A stretch of DNA of 26,773 nt from Conidiobolus incongruus B7586 (GCA_000697335.1 JNEM01010476.1:1-26773); one strand, 5' to 3'. Positions 14,268-25,180 are shown, numbered from the stretch's first letter. The notes: generated by a model not told the origin, from the letters alone. A program made the numbers and translations.

Positions 14268-17142
14268 ATGAATAACGCCAATCAATCGGCTGAAGCAACT
14301 CGAGAGCCTTCTTCTGAATCACCCTTAAACCCTCAAACTCCTTCACAAAATCCAGCTCAAAATGCTGTTAATATATCACAAGTTAGTAATAGCCAGCCAA
14401 ACATACAACCTGCACCTCCTGCCAATGTCCAAGTTCCCTCTGAAGCTATTCCAAATCCAACTTCTAATGCTGAAGCCCCTGTTGCAAGTGAAGCAGGTGC
14501 AAATGTATTGAATACCAATGAAAATGAAGATGATGCAAACTCGAAGGACACGAAGACTTCTGATCCAGTTCCCAGACCTCCACAAACATTGGATACTGTG
14601 ATTAAGAATTTTTTTCAGGGACGTGGTTATCCAACCGATATTCCCACTGCTGCCAGTATATCAACTCAATTGATTGCCAGCAATTCACAACCTCCCTCAT
14701 CATCATATCAGAGTGCCTCAGGTCAACAAGCTGGATTTCAAAACACCACTATGAAGGACGGTGGCGCAATATCATCTGTTCAACCCTTTAACGTAAATAA
14801 TAACGACGACGAATTTACAGAATTATTAAGACAACATGCACTATCATCCCAGCCCTCAGACTACTCTAACGCGTATCTCGAGTACCGAAACTGGGCGCAC
14901 AATTCCCTAGAAATGTACAAGACCGAACTGAGTTCTCTACTCTACCCCTTGTTCGTCCACTCCTACCTCGATTTAATAGAGCGACAAGAAACTGAGGAAG
15001 CTCGCAATTTTTTCGACAAGTTTTCCGACGACCACGTCACCTATTTTTCGGAAGACTTGCAAAAGTTTAAGACATTGACGCTCAGTGCAAATCCAATGGA
15101 TCACGAACTCGTGAAAACTTTTAGGGGGAACAAATTTGGCGTGAAGGTGAGTAAGAATGGATTCAGGCTAATGATTGGTCATTTGTCGGAGAGTCGATAT
15201 CTTCTCAATTTGAGAATTATTAATAAATGGGTCAATGTTGTCGGTACGTGATCTTTACATTTATTCTTTGAATACTTACTCACAATTTCGGTTAGTGACT
15301 GACGCTATTCCTGATGCTGGAGATCCTAGAGGATGCTACATTGGTATTACTGGTCACGTTCAACAGGAACTGAATCAGCTTAATCAGGAGAAAATCTACT
15401 TGGGAAAGCGTCCAATTCCTCCAGAGATGATGGCTGAAGTTGAATTGTTGGTTAAGGAGGAAGATCGTGCTTCTAGTGTCAACAAAGATGTGATATTAAA
15501 TTTCCTTCTAGTATATATTTTCTAATTTAATATATAGGACCAGAATGCCGACAAATCTAAATCTAAGGAAGGAGAAGCCACAACACCCACAACAACTTCA
15601 AATCAGTACAAAGATCCCAAATCCAACAGCTTATTAAACACTCTAAAACGTTATTACGACGATATTGATCCTGAAATTTCTCAAACTGATGATTTACCAC
15701 TACCTCCATAGTAAGGATCATACTAAAGTGCATAACACCTCAAACTAAATTATAAACCTAGCAAAGGAGCCGATTCCAAACGGGAACTGGAATTTATCAA
15801 AGATCTCCGCCACCGTATTACCCTAGGCGGCAAATCTAAAGCTTTACCCTCGATCTGTTGCTATACTTGGCATAATTCGAATAACAAGTAACATTTTTGA
15901 TTTTTTTAGTATAACATATATTAAATATTGGATTTAGTATTAATTGCACTACGTTTTCAGACAATTTGAATCTAATGGCTATTGGCACACGTGACAGTTA
16001 CATAGGACTCTACAGTTTGCTCAACGAACCTTTGAGAGCGCTTAAGGGTACTATTAACCCTGCAATGGTCAAAGATGGTATTTATTATCAATATTTATTA
16101 CAACATTTATTAAATGTTTTTTAGCTAGCGATTTGAATAGAATGAGGGAGAGGGGCATGGCGACAAATCGCAAACTAATTGGACACTCTGGACCCATTTT
16201 TGGATTAAGTTTTAGTCAAGATAATCAGTGTTTGTTGAGTTGTTCTGAGGATAAGACAGGTACTCATTGATATATTATGAATGAATCATACCAATTTACT
16301 AATTTCTTGATAGTGAGATTATGGAGTTTAGAAACCTACCAAACTCTTGTAGTTTACAAAGGTCACAACTTCCCAATCTGGGACGTAGACTTTAGTCCAA
16401 CCTCTTATTATTTCGCTACAGCCTCCCTCGATAGAACGAGTCGCTTGTGGTCCACGGATCATCCTTCACCCCTCAGAGTTTTCACGGGTCATTTATCGGA
16501 TGTTGACTGTGTCAAATTTCATCCCAATTCTAAATACTTAATGACCGGATCTACTGACAAGACAGCTAGATTGTGGGATGTAAATAGAGGTAGCTGTGTA
16601 CGCATATTTACTGGGCATACTTCCCCAGTATACAAGATTGCAGTATCTCCCGACGGCAAATCAATGGCAACAGCAGGTAAATTTTACCAACATCCCCATT
16701 ATCCCATGTTTTTAACTTTATGACATAGGTATTGACAACAGCATCATGGTATGGGATCTCGGGAGCGGCAAACGCTCATACCACTTCGAGCTTGGGACGC
16801 CCGACACTACATCACCCAAGGTGGTACACTCACTTGAATTCTCGGCCGACAGCAACGTGCTCTTCAGTGCGGACAACGACTGCTCCATCAAGATCTGGGA
16901 CGTCAAATCCAATATCGAAAACTTCCACGTCGACAGGGATGCGAACGGCAATGACATGTAAACTATCGACCCAATATATATATGTATTCATTATTGACTA
17001 ACTGTTTTCATTTAGGACTGACAACTCTCCACTCAAGCCCAAGGGACTGTTGGCGGAGTTCAAGACCAAGGGAACGCCTATCAAATATCTCAAATGCACC
17101 AGGAGGAATTTACTCCTAGGTGTTGGTATTTTTAACTCTTAG
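14268..17142 (+). CDS. TAF5: TAF5, WD40 subunit of TFIID and SAGA, 9 exons
   Basis: Exons are 14268-15243, 15296-15489, 15538-15710, 15762-15887, 15938-16077, 16125-16259, 16314-16676, 16729-16957 and 17016-17142, giving 820 aa (yeast Taf5 is 798). Introns are 47-58 nt. TAF5 is a scaffold of TFIID and SAGA in the nucleus. Residues 1-100 are Ser/Pro/Asn/Gln-rich and disordered. A LisH-like stretch (about 105-125) precedes the NTD2 domain at about 180-325 ([29 protein letters not shown]). After a linker come six WD40 repeats with GH and W-D/W-S motifs, for example [18 protein letters not shown] and NDCSIKIW. The C-terminus [11 protein letters not shown] matches the family ending. The second intron starts with a less usual GTGATA and has an earlier AG upstream of its CTAAT branch site. 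Exons 8 and 9 are much richer in G and C than exons 4-7. Confidence 0.96.
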
Positions 17143-17980
17143 TAATTCTTGAACCTTAGGTTCATTTAATTTATTTGCAAAAAAACTATTAAGTGTTATT
17201 TGATACTTAATATACTTTCACGATAATTTTAACATGTTATATGATTGTTTTTCGAAAAAAATTGTATATTTTTCATATCATTTTCAAATTTTATTATTCA
17301 ATTCCTACGGTTTGAAATTTTGATTCTATTTAATCTCGTTAGTAGTATTAGATATATATAAATATTGAAATTAATGATATAAAATTATCTTTAATAAATT
17401 ATTATTATGAACTGATAAAATGGTAGTTTAATTTTATATTATGGAAAATAGATATTAACTATTAAATATTAAAATAAATTATAATTTTATCACCAATCCA
17501 ACCAATTGAATCGATTTTTAAAATATTGTCATTTTTATATTGATTTGTTATATAAAATTGGAAAATTACAACTTTTAAAAGCATACTTTTTAAAATTATT
17601 GAATAAATAATCTATTCACAGTTTAGATTTAATTGTATATATTATTTATAATGTTCTATCAATTTCAATAAAGATTTACAAAATTTTCGGGTAATATTAT
17701 ACTCTTAATTGATCCCTATCATAAGGTAATTTTATAATTTTTTGAAATGATATTAAATATAAACTAATTAATTAATATTAAAATAATTCACCAATCATAA
17801 CTAATCAAAATTATGAATTACCAAGAATTTGGTCACATAGCTTCCTAAGTTAAATTGCCCAAATTGTCAATATAACAAACAATCCCATTCCAATTTTAAT
17901 TAAATCATCATTTTTTCAGTTCATTTAACCATCTCTTATATACCTTAAAGCTCAAAAATATATATAAATCATTAAATATC
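17143..17980. other. AT-rich intergenic region
   Basis: This stretch lies between the TAF5 stop and the b5-like gene. I see no open frame of note, RNA gene or repeat. It must contain the TAF5 terminator and the promoter of the next gene. Confidence 0.55.
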
Positions 17981-18799
17981 ATGCCAAATACCAACAATAA
18001 TAAAAAATATAAACCATCAGAAAAAGAGCAAGTACCCATTAAACAAACCAAATCTGGAGCTTCTATTATGTTAGTTATTATCCGATTTTTATTCAATGGG
18101 GCTATTATCGCTCTGATAATTTCATATTTAGCAACGCGTACTTGGACTTTCGGATACCAGAATAAGTGGACCAATTGGAGGAACTATATTCCAGTAAGTA
18201 GAAATGTATTTAATCTACTATTGTTATTGAATATACTGGGTTTAGAGATCTCAAAAAGTGTTCACACCTGAAGAGCTTAGCAAATACACTGGTAAAGACC
18301 CCAACTTACCTATTTATATCGCTATCAAGTAAGTCTTAGTTATCGCTCTAATTCATCACTTGTTGACTGTTTCTAGTGGTGAAGTTTACGATGTTACTGC
18401 AGGTAGACAGTATTACGGTCCTGTAAGTTCCAAGTCAATTTATTTGGAATAATAACACTCATACAGCTTTAGGGCGGTGGCTACCACTTCTTCGCCGGTA
18501 GGGACGCTGCAAGAGCCTATGTGACCGGGTGCTTCAAAACTCACTTAACCCACGATTTAAGAGGTTTCGATGAAAAGGATATGGATGTAAGTTAACAAAT
18601 AATATATGAATAATATATCATTAACTGGAATAAATAGTCTGTAAAAGGATGGATGGACTTTTATAGAAATCATCATACTTATTACAAGGTTGGTACTGTT
18701 AAGAATCCTCCAATTGATCCCAATTCTCCACTCCCAGAAGATTGTAATGCTAAGAAAAAATCGGAGGAGGGATTGAATAAGGTTAATAAAAAACCTTAA
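17981..18799 (+). CDS. Membrane-anchored cytochrome b5-like heme/steroid-binding (MAPR family) protein, 5 exons
   Basis: Exons are 17981-18193, 18246-18328, 18377-18422, 18473-18586 and 18638-18799, giving 205 aa. Introns are 48-52 nt, all GT-AG. A Lys-rich N-terminus leads into a single membrane helix at about residues 29-51. A conserved TWTFGYQNKWTNWRNYIP linker follows, then the cytochrome b5-like domain from about residue 72: VFTPEEL, YIAINGEVYDVTAGRQYYGPGG (split by exon joins), HFFAGRDAARAYVTGCF. The YYGP...FAGRDA pattern places it in the MAPR group (PGRMC1, neudesin, neuferricin/CYB5D2), which binds heme through tyrosine. The C-terminal part KGWMDFYRNHHTYYKVG and PPIDP is most like neuferricin and its fungal relatives and not the shorter Dap1. 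The family supports cytochrome P450 and sterol metabolism, but the role of this subgroup in fungi is unclear. Confidence 0.92.
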
Positions 18800-19290
18800 T
18801 AAATTTCATTTTAGTCAAGAATAGCAGTAAATTCTATAATTGAATTATTATTTAATTATTATATATCTTTAAATAGCTATTTTATTAGACGTTTGTATCA
18901 TTTATTTAATTTTAATAATAATTTAATATCCTGATATTTATAAAATATCTATATCATTATATTATATTACAATCAATAATTTATTAAATTTAGAATTATA
19001 CCAACTTTAAATAATAATTATTTTATAATTTTCAATTTAAACTCATGTATCTATTAATTTATTAAATATTTACTAAATTGATAGATATTTTGATTCGTAA
19101 AATGATATATATTGTGAGTATTATATAATGTATTATTTAGAGTTAATAAAGATTAATTGATACGTTGGATATGTTAATTTAGTATAAATGATTATAATAT
19201 ATAGTTAAGATTTGATCAAAAAATTGAATACTCTAACCTAAACCAACAGCTATCGATAACCATATAAATAATTCTAATCCCTTTATTAAT
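18800..19290. other. Convergent AT-rich gap
   Basis: This 491 nt lies between the 3' ends of the b5-like gene (+) and RSM19 (-). It is very AT-rich, with no gene or repeat that I can see, and should hold both polyadenylation regions. Confidence 0.55.
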
Positions 19291-19548
19291 TTATTTATTC
19301 TTTGTCAATCTGTAACTAAAGGGTTTTCTCGTAATAGAAAACTCTCCCAATTTATGACCCACCATCTCTTCAGTAACATTAACAGGTAAATAATGTCTGC
19401 CGTTGTGAACTAGGAATTTAGCTCCTACAAAACTTGGGATAATCGTACAGTTGCGAGCATTAGTCTTAATGGGAATTTGTTCGGCGATACATTTCTTAAG
19501 GTTGGGGAAGGTGACGAAGAAGGGACCTTTCCAGACTGAGCGAGGCAT
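19291..19548 (-). CDS. RSM19: Mitochondrial small-subunit ribosomal protein uS19m (RSM19)
   Basis: This is a single-exon gene of 85 aa encoding the mitochondrial form of bacterial ribosomal protein S19, in the head of the small ribosomal subunit close to the A-site tRNA. The S19 signatures are all present: SVWKGPFF at the N-terminus, the central [27 protein letters not shown], and the C-terminal [13 protein letters not shown]. The length is close to that of bacterial S19 and yeast Rsm19, both about 91 residues. There is no long cleavable presequence; the basic N-terminus may serve for import. The ATG at 19548 gives MPRSVWKGP, the normal start of the family. tRNA-Leu lies 248 nt upstream on the same strand. 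Confidence 0.96.
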   Translation of the reverse strand: MPRSVWKGPFFVTFPNLKKCIAEQIPIKTNARNCTIIPSFVGAKFLVHNGRHYLPVNVTEEMVGHKLGEFSITRKPFSYRLTKNK

Positions 19549-19779
19549 AATTGATTATAATTTATTAATGTTTAAATAAGTATTTTATTTTGAATTTTAA
19601 AAGAATGAAAAATCAATAATAAATATCCTATTTAGGTTTTATATAATATTAAAATATGATTTAAATAGTTTGATTATAATTTCGACGTTAAAATTAATTA
19701 GAAGTTAGGTAAATTAGAAAATTTAATTAAGTAAAAAAAAGTTGATTGAAATTATGGGATTACTATAATCAGCAATCCG

Positions 19780-19785
19780 AAAAAA
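19780..19785 (-). terminator. Pol III terminator of tRNA-Leu
   Basis: Six consecutive T residues on the minus strand lie 11 nt past the 3' end of tRNA-Leu(CAA), a standard RNA polymerase III stop signal. Confidence 0.7.
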
Positions 19786-19796
19786 TTATCATAGAG

Positions 19797-19879
19797 TGAC
19801 AACGATGAGATTCGAACTCATGCCTCTTACGAGACCGCAACTTGAGTGCGGCGCCTTAGACCAACTCGGCCACATTGCC
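19797..19879 (-). tRNA. tRNA-Leu(CAA)
   Basis: This 83 nt tRNA decodes UUG. It has the long variable arm of a leucine tRNA (CTC-GTAA-GAG). The acceptor stem GGCAATG/CGTTGTC has two G-T pairs and is followed by discriminator A. The D arm starts GCCGAGTTGG. The anticodon arm CCGCA-CTCAAGT-TGCGG pairs perfectly and gives anticodon CAA. The T arm ATGAG-TTCGAAT-CTCAT is also perfect. No intron is present, although the yeast Leu(CAA) genes have one. Confidence 0.96.
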
Positions 19880-21999
19880 ATACCAGTTGATGTCTAAAAT
19901 AATTTATTAATATTAAATATCTAACTACTCATTTTTCTTTTTATTTTAATATTCTTAACATTTATAGTTAGACACTCTACTTATATAGTTTTATATGTTT
20001 ATAATAATATTATTATTACTCTCTATCAATATTTATTATCTCATTTTTTTATCTATAACCCAACCTATTTTCATATTTTATTTCATAATTTCATTTTCTT
20101 CATCATTTTTTTAACTATATAATATTACCTTTACATAAACATTTCATCTTAAATTTGGTAAAACACCATTAAATTAAAGACGCAACCACATAGAAAACTA
20201 ACGATATTTAAAATTATTTTCAAATAAATATTAGGTAAATAATTTATTAAAATTTTTGATTTTAATATAGTTGTTAAAAAAATTCAATATAAGATAAAAA
20301 TTTAATAACTGAAATAATATCCTATAACCAGTTTTTTCGTTATTTTAATAATAATTTTACTTATTTTAAGAATATACTAATATACTATCCATAATTTTCT
20401 AAATTATTATTATTAAAATTATTTATTAATTTATGAAATTTTAAATTATAATAATAATTCTTGTCCAAATTAAAATATTATATTAAGTAAATAATTTGAA
20501 TAAATTGAATAATTAATCAATTTTATTCACGTTAATTTTATTTTATTATACTTTATATTAATTTTTAATATAATTTTATTAAATTATTTAAATCATAGTT
20601 GGATATATTAATTAAAATTTCAAATATCAGAAAAAAATTTATTATTAATTAAACTGACAATTATTTGAAAATGTTATTAATAGATTATAACATTGATAAA
20701 TTTATAATTAGATTTTATGTCATATTTGCTATTTTTAAATATATATTTTTTATTTTATCGATAAGTTAAAAATATAATTGAAAAGCATGCTATAAAAATA
20801 AAATAAGTAAAAACTATGCTTTAATCAATTCCTTTTTGATGATCAATCCTTTACAAACAAGAATAAATATTATTATTTTAATGAAAATAAAAAATTTAGA
20901 TATATGATTGGTTGGAATTATTAAACTTGAATCCTTTATACCTGTAAATATACATAACTTATATTAATAAATTGTTAAAGGATAGTATTTTATTACTATT
21001 TTTCATTATGAAAATTTTATTATATCATTATTCGATTATTTGTTATAAATGTAATTGTAACATCAGTATGATGAATTAATTCGATTTCATATATCTCAAT
21101 TTCCCATTTTAATTTCTCATATTTTTCTCTGATTCTATTAAATACTACCATATTATATGCTCAAAGCTCTCGTTCAATACACAATATTTTCCAAAAAATG
21201 AAAAAAAATTTCCCCAATATATGTTTTCAAAATAATAGCAAAATTTTTATATCTTGCGATTTCAGATGGTGAATTCATCTTATTGCTTATTTCTGTATTC
21301 TGCTATTTTATGATTGAAATAATTCAGGTTTAATGATGAAAATTTTCATTTTGATTCGATTTTAAGTAAAATAAAATTCTTTATCAAATTATCTGTATTT
21401 GTAGATATCGCACTATACACATACATCTAGGATCTAGAAGTAACTGAACAAATATAAATTATATCTGTAATATAAGTATTATCTATCCCAACTTTTGTAA
21501 CGATAAAAATAAAAAAAATGAGAACAATAATCTTGATTTTTGAAGTGAGAATTGACAATTGCTAATAATAACTTTGAAAATGTTATCCAAAATACTAATT
21601 TTATAAGGACAGTAATAAAATTTTAAATTTATTTAAAATTTAGTGTTAAATCTTTTGTTAATTAGGGAAAAATTATTTGAAAAAAATGCCATAAAAGTTA
21701 AAAATATCTAAATTTTCAATGTTATTTATTTAACTTCAATGTTGTTTGAATGTTTATCAAATTAAGCTTTTTCAGTCTTGGACCATCTATTAAGCCTATG
21801 TTTTAATGGATTAACATTATTTAATAGTAATCCTAATATTTAAACTTTTTTGCTGGTGATGAATACTTGACTAAATTAAAATTAGATACAATTTGAATAG
21901 AATTAAACTTTAAAACCTAATTAATAGTTTTATAATCAGGCGACTGATTTGAATAGAATGTGGTAGAAGTTTGTAGTATTGAATAAATGTTATTTAACC
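19880..21999. other. AT-rich intergenic region
   Basis: No gene, tRNA or convincing mobile-element coding region is seen in these 2.1 kb. There is a weak inverted repeat AAAGCAT...ATGCTTT near 20784-20821. Near the right edge, ATTTGAATAGAAT appears twice (about 21889 and 21947); the second copy is part of the longer repeat shared with 25356-25380. Confidence 0.5.
21947..21970 (+). repeat. Left copy of a 24-25 nt direct repeat flanking the GC-richer island
   Basis: The block contains ATAGAATGTGGTAGAAGT. A copy in the same orientation lies at 25356-25380, with one base inserted and one changed. The two copies enclose the 3.4 kb stretch whose composition differs from the rest of the window. They could be worn ends of an inserted element, or a chance or regulatory repeat. 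Confidence 0.45.
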
Positions 22000-22027
22000 T
22001 AATTTAATATAAACACAATTTTCAGCC

Positions 22028-22186
22028 ATTGGTAATGGTGCAAATCAGACCACTTTAAAAGGATTAATTAATGTGATTGGTGCAAGTGACATCACTTGTT
22101 TTATTCAATTTTCACTTTGATTGGACTGGTTTGAAACTTGGGTTTACTTGGTTTCGTTTGTTAGAGAAGTCACTCAGGTATATAAG
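22028..22186 (+). promoter_or_regulatory. Promoter-like cluster: three ATTGG boxes, a CRE-like palindrome and TATATAAG
   Basis: Three ATTGG motifs (CCAAT boxes read from the other strand) start at 22028, 22076 and 22120. The inverted repeat CAAGTGA-CA-TCACTTG, whose centre TGACATCA resembles a CRE/ATF site, lies at 22083-22098. TATATAAG at 22179-22186 follows, about 55 nt after the last ATTGG. Spacing and order look like an RNA polymerase II promoter firing to the right, yet no intact gene lies downstream. It may drive a non-coding transcript or be the control region of a decayed element. Confidence 0.4.
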
Positions 22187-23379
22187 GGTCAAATTTTGAG
22201 TCAATTTTTCAAATTGTTCAAAATCTTCCCGAGGTTCTTAATTTTTCATAATGTAGTAAATTTTCATCTTGTCTCTCTTTAGACTAATTGCTATTTTGTT
22301 ACTTGTCTTCCCTTTTCTGTGCAAGCTTGTCTAGCCTAGCCTAGCCTAGCCTAGCCTAGCCTAGCCTCGTGCTATGGATTTCCTCCGAACCTTGTTTCTC
22401 ACCTAGGAGTTGGCCAGGTTGTGCCTTCGTCCGTGTCTGGTGTATCTCCCCATTGTTCGTTGGTTTTCTTTCGCTTTAATTTTTCGCTTTTCAGTTTTTG
22501 CTTTGTTCAGTTTTTTTTTCATTTTCTATTTTATATCTTTGCTTCATTTCATCTCTCATGTAGCCAACATCATCGAATGCTAGGATTATATTTTGCATAT
22601 AATTTTTCATTCATTGATTTAGTTTAGCAGCTATTTGTTTTAAGCATGTACAGCATATTTCATCAAGAAAGTTTTGTGTGAGTTTCTCTATTTTCTCGAG
22701 ATCTTCGATTCAGACTCTTATCGTAATTCCTTTAGTAATGAGTTTCCTCAAATTCTAATTCTATCACCAAGCGTAACAAGTCAGCAAACGTTCGTGTATA
22801 TCAACTTCTTTTTCATCCACATCGCATCAAATCTCAGCATTTTTGTTCAAGTCCACAGCATAGTTTTCTGAATTGATTTGACTCTTATTTCTATTTGTTT
22901 TGTTGTATCATTTTGTGCATTAATTTGACATTATCTATATTTGATTTACATCTTTTGAATTATCGCTGTTCTTTATCTTGTTGTTTCTATATCAAATATT
23001 ATTCTACTAGTCATCTGTGAAATATATACATATATATTATCGCCATATTTAGTATATTATTGAGAATGAATGTTCAAACCATAATTCGAATGTCAAGTTG
23101 CAGAAGTTGTTCAATTTTCCTCATTATACTCTTTGTTGATTTATAAACTCTTACTGTACCAAATATTCGTCTATCGGTTCCTGGCCACACATTCTCGTTC
23201 CTTCTTTCAGCTCTAATCGAATACAATAACTATTATCTTTAAGGTATATGTTCCAATTATTTAATGAGAATTTAATCGACTTGCTAGTCTAATCAGTCGA
23301 ATCTATATAAATTAAATGTATCATAAGGTGAGATTCTAATAATAAATTTTAAAATACTTATTGCACTCCTGGATTCATT
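22187..23379. other. Pyrimidine-rich left part of the GC-richer island, no gene seen
   Basis: On the + strand this stretch is rich in T and C (repeated TTTTC, CTTTC and TCATTT) and clearly less AT-rich than the surrounding desert. Open frames here are Phe/Ser-rich products of that bias and match no family. It holds the (CTAGC)7 tract and a TATATAAA at 23304-23311, about 80 nt before the GC-rich core. It could be a transcribed leader, an old insertion, or both. Confidence 0.4.
22331..22365. repeat. (CTAGC)7 pentanucleotide tandem repeat
   Basis: Seven perfect CTAGC units run head to tail inside an island that otherwise has little simple sequence. All other microsatellites in the window are made only or mostly of A and T. 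Read on the other strand the unit is GCTAG, which is not a telomere repeat I know. Confidence 0.95.
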
Positions 23380-23940
23380 TTAACTCTAGGGCCCCCGGGG
23401 GAGAAATAGAAAGAAGTAAGTGCAAACTAAAAAGGAGCTTTTTCTTGGATAGGAAACAATCAATTCCAATGAATTGCGGGATATTCAAGGGCACAGAATA
23501 CAAGCTACTACGAATCAACTCGTGAAATTTGGAGGACCTGCGACGCCATCTGTCTTTACTGAGGGCGAAGCTAACTAAAGCTCGCGTATCAAGCCTCGTA
23601 AGAAGTGGTTCCGACACCCATTACTATGGATATTCTTTCTACCATATGGCCTATCGCGTGTGACTTTGAGAAGATTCTCCCACCAGCGGTCGTTAGGGCA
23701 GAATGCGATTCCATCGCGAAGCCTGCGTCGACGAGGGTCTTGGGGAATTAATCGGTCGTATTGTAGGCAAGGAAGAAGTCTCATGGGGTTAAGCGTCGGG
23801 TCGTCGTGTTCCTGGTCCAATGTTCCAATTGTCCGAGGCGGAAGAAATTTCTCCGGCCGTTCGTAGAAGAGTAGTATAAGTTCCGTTCAGTGGATTTGCT
23901 GTGTGTGACGTTCCTTCCAGAGTGGATCCTTTTCACCTTG
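23380..23940. pseudogene. GC-rich, coding-looking but broken relic, family unknown
   Basis: About 560 nt near 50% GC stands in a genome where intergenic DNA is mostly A and T. It includes CCCCCGGGGG (23392-23401). Codon-like patterns and protein-like stretches occur in more than one frame, none long, so it looks like a decayed coding sequence with several breaks; open frames on the minus strand are probably an effect of base composition. I cannot tell whether it came from a mobile or virus-like element or from a host gene, and I recognise no domain. An alternative is a structured RNA gene: small hairpins exist (for example GCGAT-TCC-ATCGC near 23704-23716), TATATAAA lies upstream at 23304, and a T6 run lies just after the core near 23950. 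No match to RNase P, MRP, SRP or snRNA motifs was seen. Confidence 0.35.
23839..23855. promoter_or_regulatory. CGG-N11-CCG site with palindromic centre
   Basis: CGGAAGAAATTTCTCCG fits the spacing bound by Gal4-type Zn2Cys6 dimers, and its centre AGAAATTTCT is itself a palindrome. It lies in the GC-rich relic and is not upstream of an intact gene, so binding is only possible, not shown. Confidence 0.2.
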
Positions 23941-25180
23941 GCCCTTTCTTTTTTCTGTTAAATGCCCAATGTGACTCTGTCTATCGTAATCTCCGAGTTT
24001 TCACTTTTCCAATATTAATGCTATATAATTTTTTTTCTTATTTTTGACTTTGAATGATATTTATGGTTGCATGTGAGTTATCTCTTGTGATATTCTCATT
24101 TACTTCAATAGTCAGTTAGTCAATTGCTAATAAGTTGGTTTCCATTTATGTATTATACACTTCATGTGTTTGTGTCTTTAATGCATTGGTCTTACCAACT
24201 CTAATCTACTTACTGAAGTTACAAGGTCACCTCTGACTTTTAGATTATCATTACAATTGATTTATCGACTGGAACGAACAATGACATTTTATCTTTCACA
24301 ACTTTGGCTATAATGACTTGATGCTGTTCTGCTTTTGTTTTACTTCGTTATATTTTATCTTACTAGCATTTTACTTTTGCAACGCTTATACAATCAATCG
24401 CCATCTTTCAATATTTATGAGATATAAGCGAAGCGTTTGTTAAAAAAGCTTCTGCTATCCACTTTTTTATTTAATATCCTTGAATTGTAATTATTTCTTC
24501 ATTGTGATATAACACAGTGCCTGATTTATCAACGGATATTCAGGAATCGCTTTATAAGGTTTCTTTATATGCTTACTCGCACTTCAAAGAGGGACTCGAT
24601 TAAACCTTGCGTTGATACATCTCGTCTTCATTAGCATTCCGATCTTCTTGATTACATTCCGTTTGAACAATGGTATTTAATTTTATAATGCGTTGTCCAT
24701 ATAGTTTATCACACTAAACAAGAGATCGATATTTGGGAATAGCTAACCTGGTTTATCAAATTTAATAACTTCCCATTGGCAGATCACATTGCGTATTATT
24801 CCTATCAATTTTATCCACAATTTAACATATTCAACATTCACAGTAAGTTATAACATCAATTCAATTATTTACTCTCCTTGAGGATGGTATCAACTAAAAC
24901 TACTTCCCAACCTACCTCCTCTAATCCTCTCGTGTATTGGGTCCATCTCCATATTTGCGTGATCGATTTGGTTGAAGACTGGTATGTCTCTCACGGTATA
25001 TAAATCGTCCTCACGTCTTTGGAAGATTGTCCAATATATTCCACTAACTCTCTCTCTGGTTCAAGTCCTTTACTTTGTACCACCGCTTCTTTCGTTTCCA
25101 ACTAACTTTTTCCCCTCCTTTTTTACAGCACACATTTTATACTTTATTGTGTTAATCACACAGTATATTTAAGGTTTCAT
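23941..25180. other. Pyrimidine-rich right part of the GC-richer island, no gene seen
   Basis: Like the left part, this is T- and C-rich on the + strand with no convincing coding sequence. A TATATAAA box lies at 24997-25004; its context CTCACGGTATATAA resembles CTCAGGTATATAA at the first promoter-like cluster (about 22173-22185). At about 25100-25130 there is a textbook intron 3' end: AACTAAC, a pyrimidine tract, then TTACAG. No exon can be assigned to it. Confidence 0.35.

Noticed and set aside
10637-18799. A mitochondrial gene cluster (small basic gene, QCR10, b5-like gene and RSM19 close by).
   Set aside because: The genes are separated by 0.5-1.7 kb, lie on both strands, are interrupted by TAF5, and the identity of the first is unknown. 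Chance neighbourhood is enough.
22421-22871. Two 65-68 codon Phe/Ser-rich open frames downstream of the promoter-like cluster.
   Set aside because: They follow directly from the T- and C-rich strand bias and show no domain, no consistent codon choice and no family resemblance.
23606-23619. TGGTTCCGACACCC resembles a primer-binding site complementary to the 3' end of a tRNA-Glu-like tRNA, which would suggest an LTR element starting here.
   Set aside because: The bases just before it do not end like an LTR, no repeated LTR sequence was found on both sides, and the motif lies within a stretch that itself looks like decayed coding sequence.
23575-23866. Overlapping open frames of 68-81 codons on both strands in the GC-rich core as separate genes.
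   Set aside because: GC-rich DNA has few stops in any frame. The frames overlap each other on both strands, are Arg-rich and match no family, so none can be supported as an intact gene.
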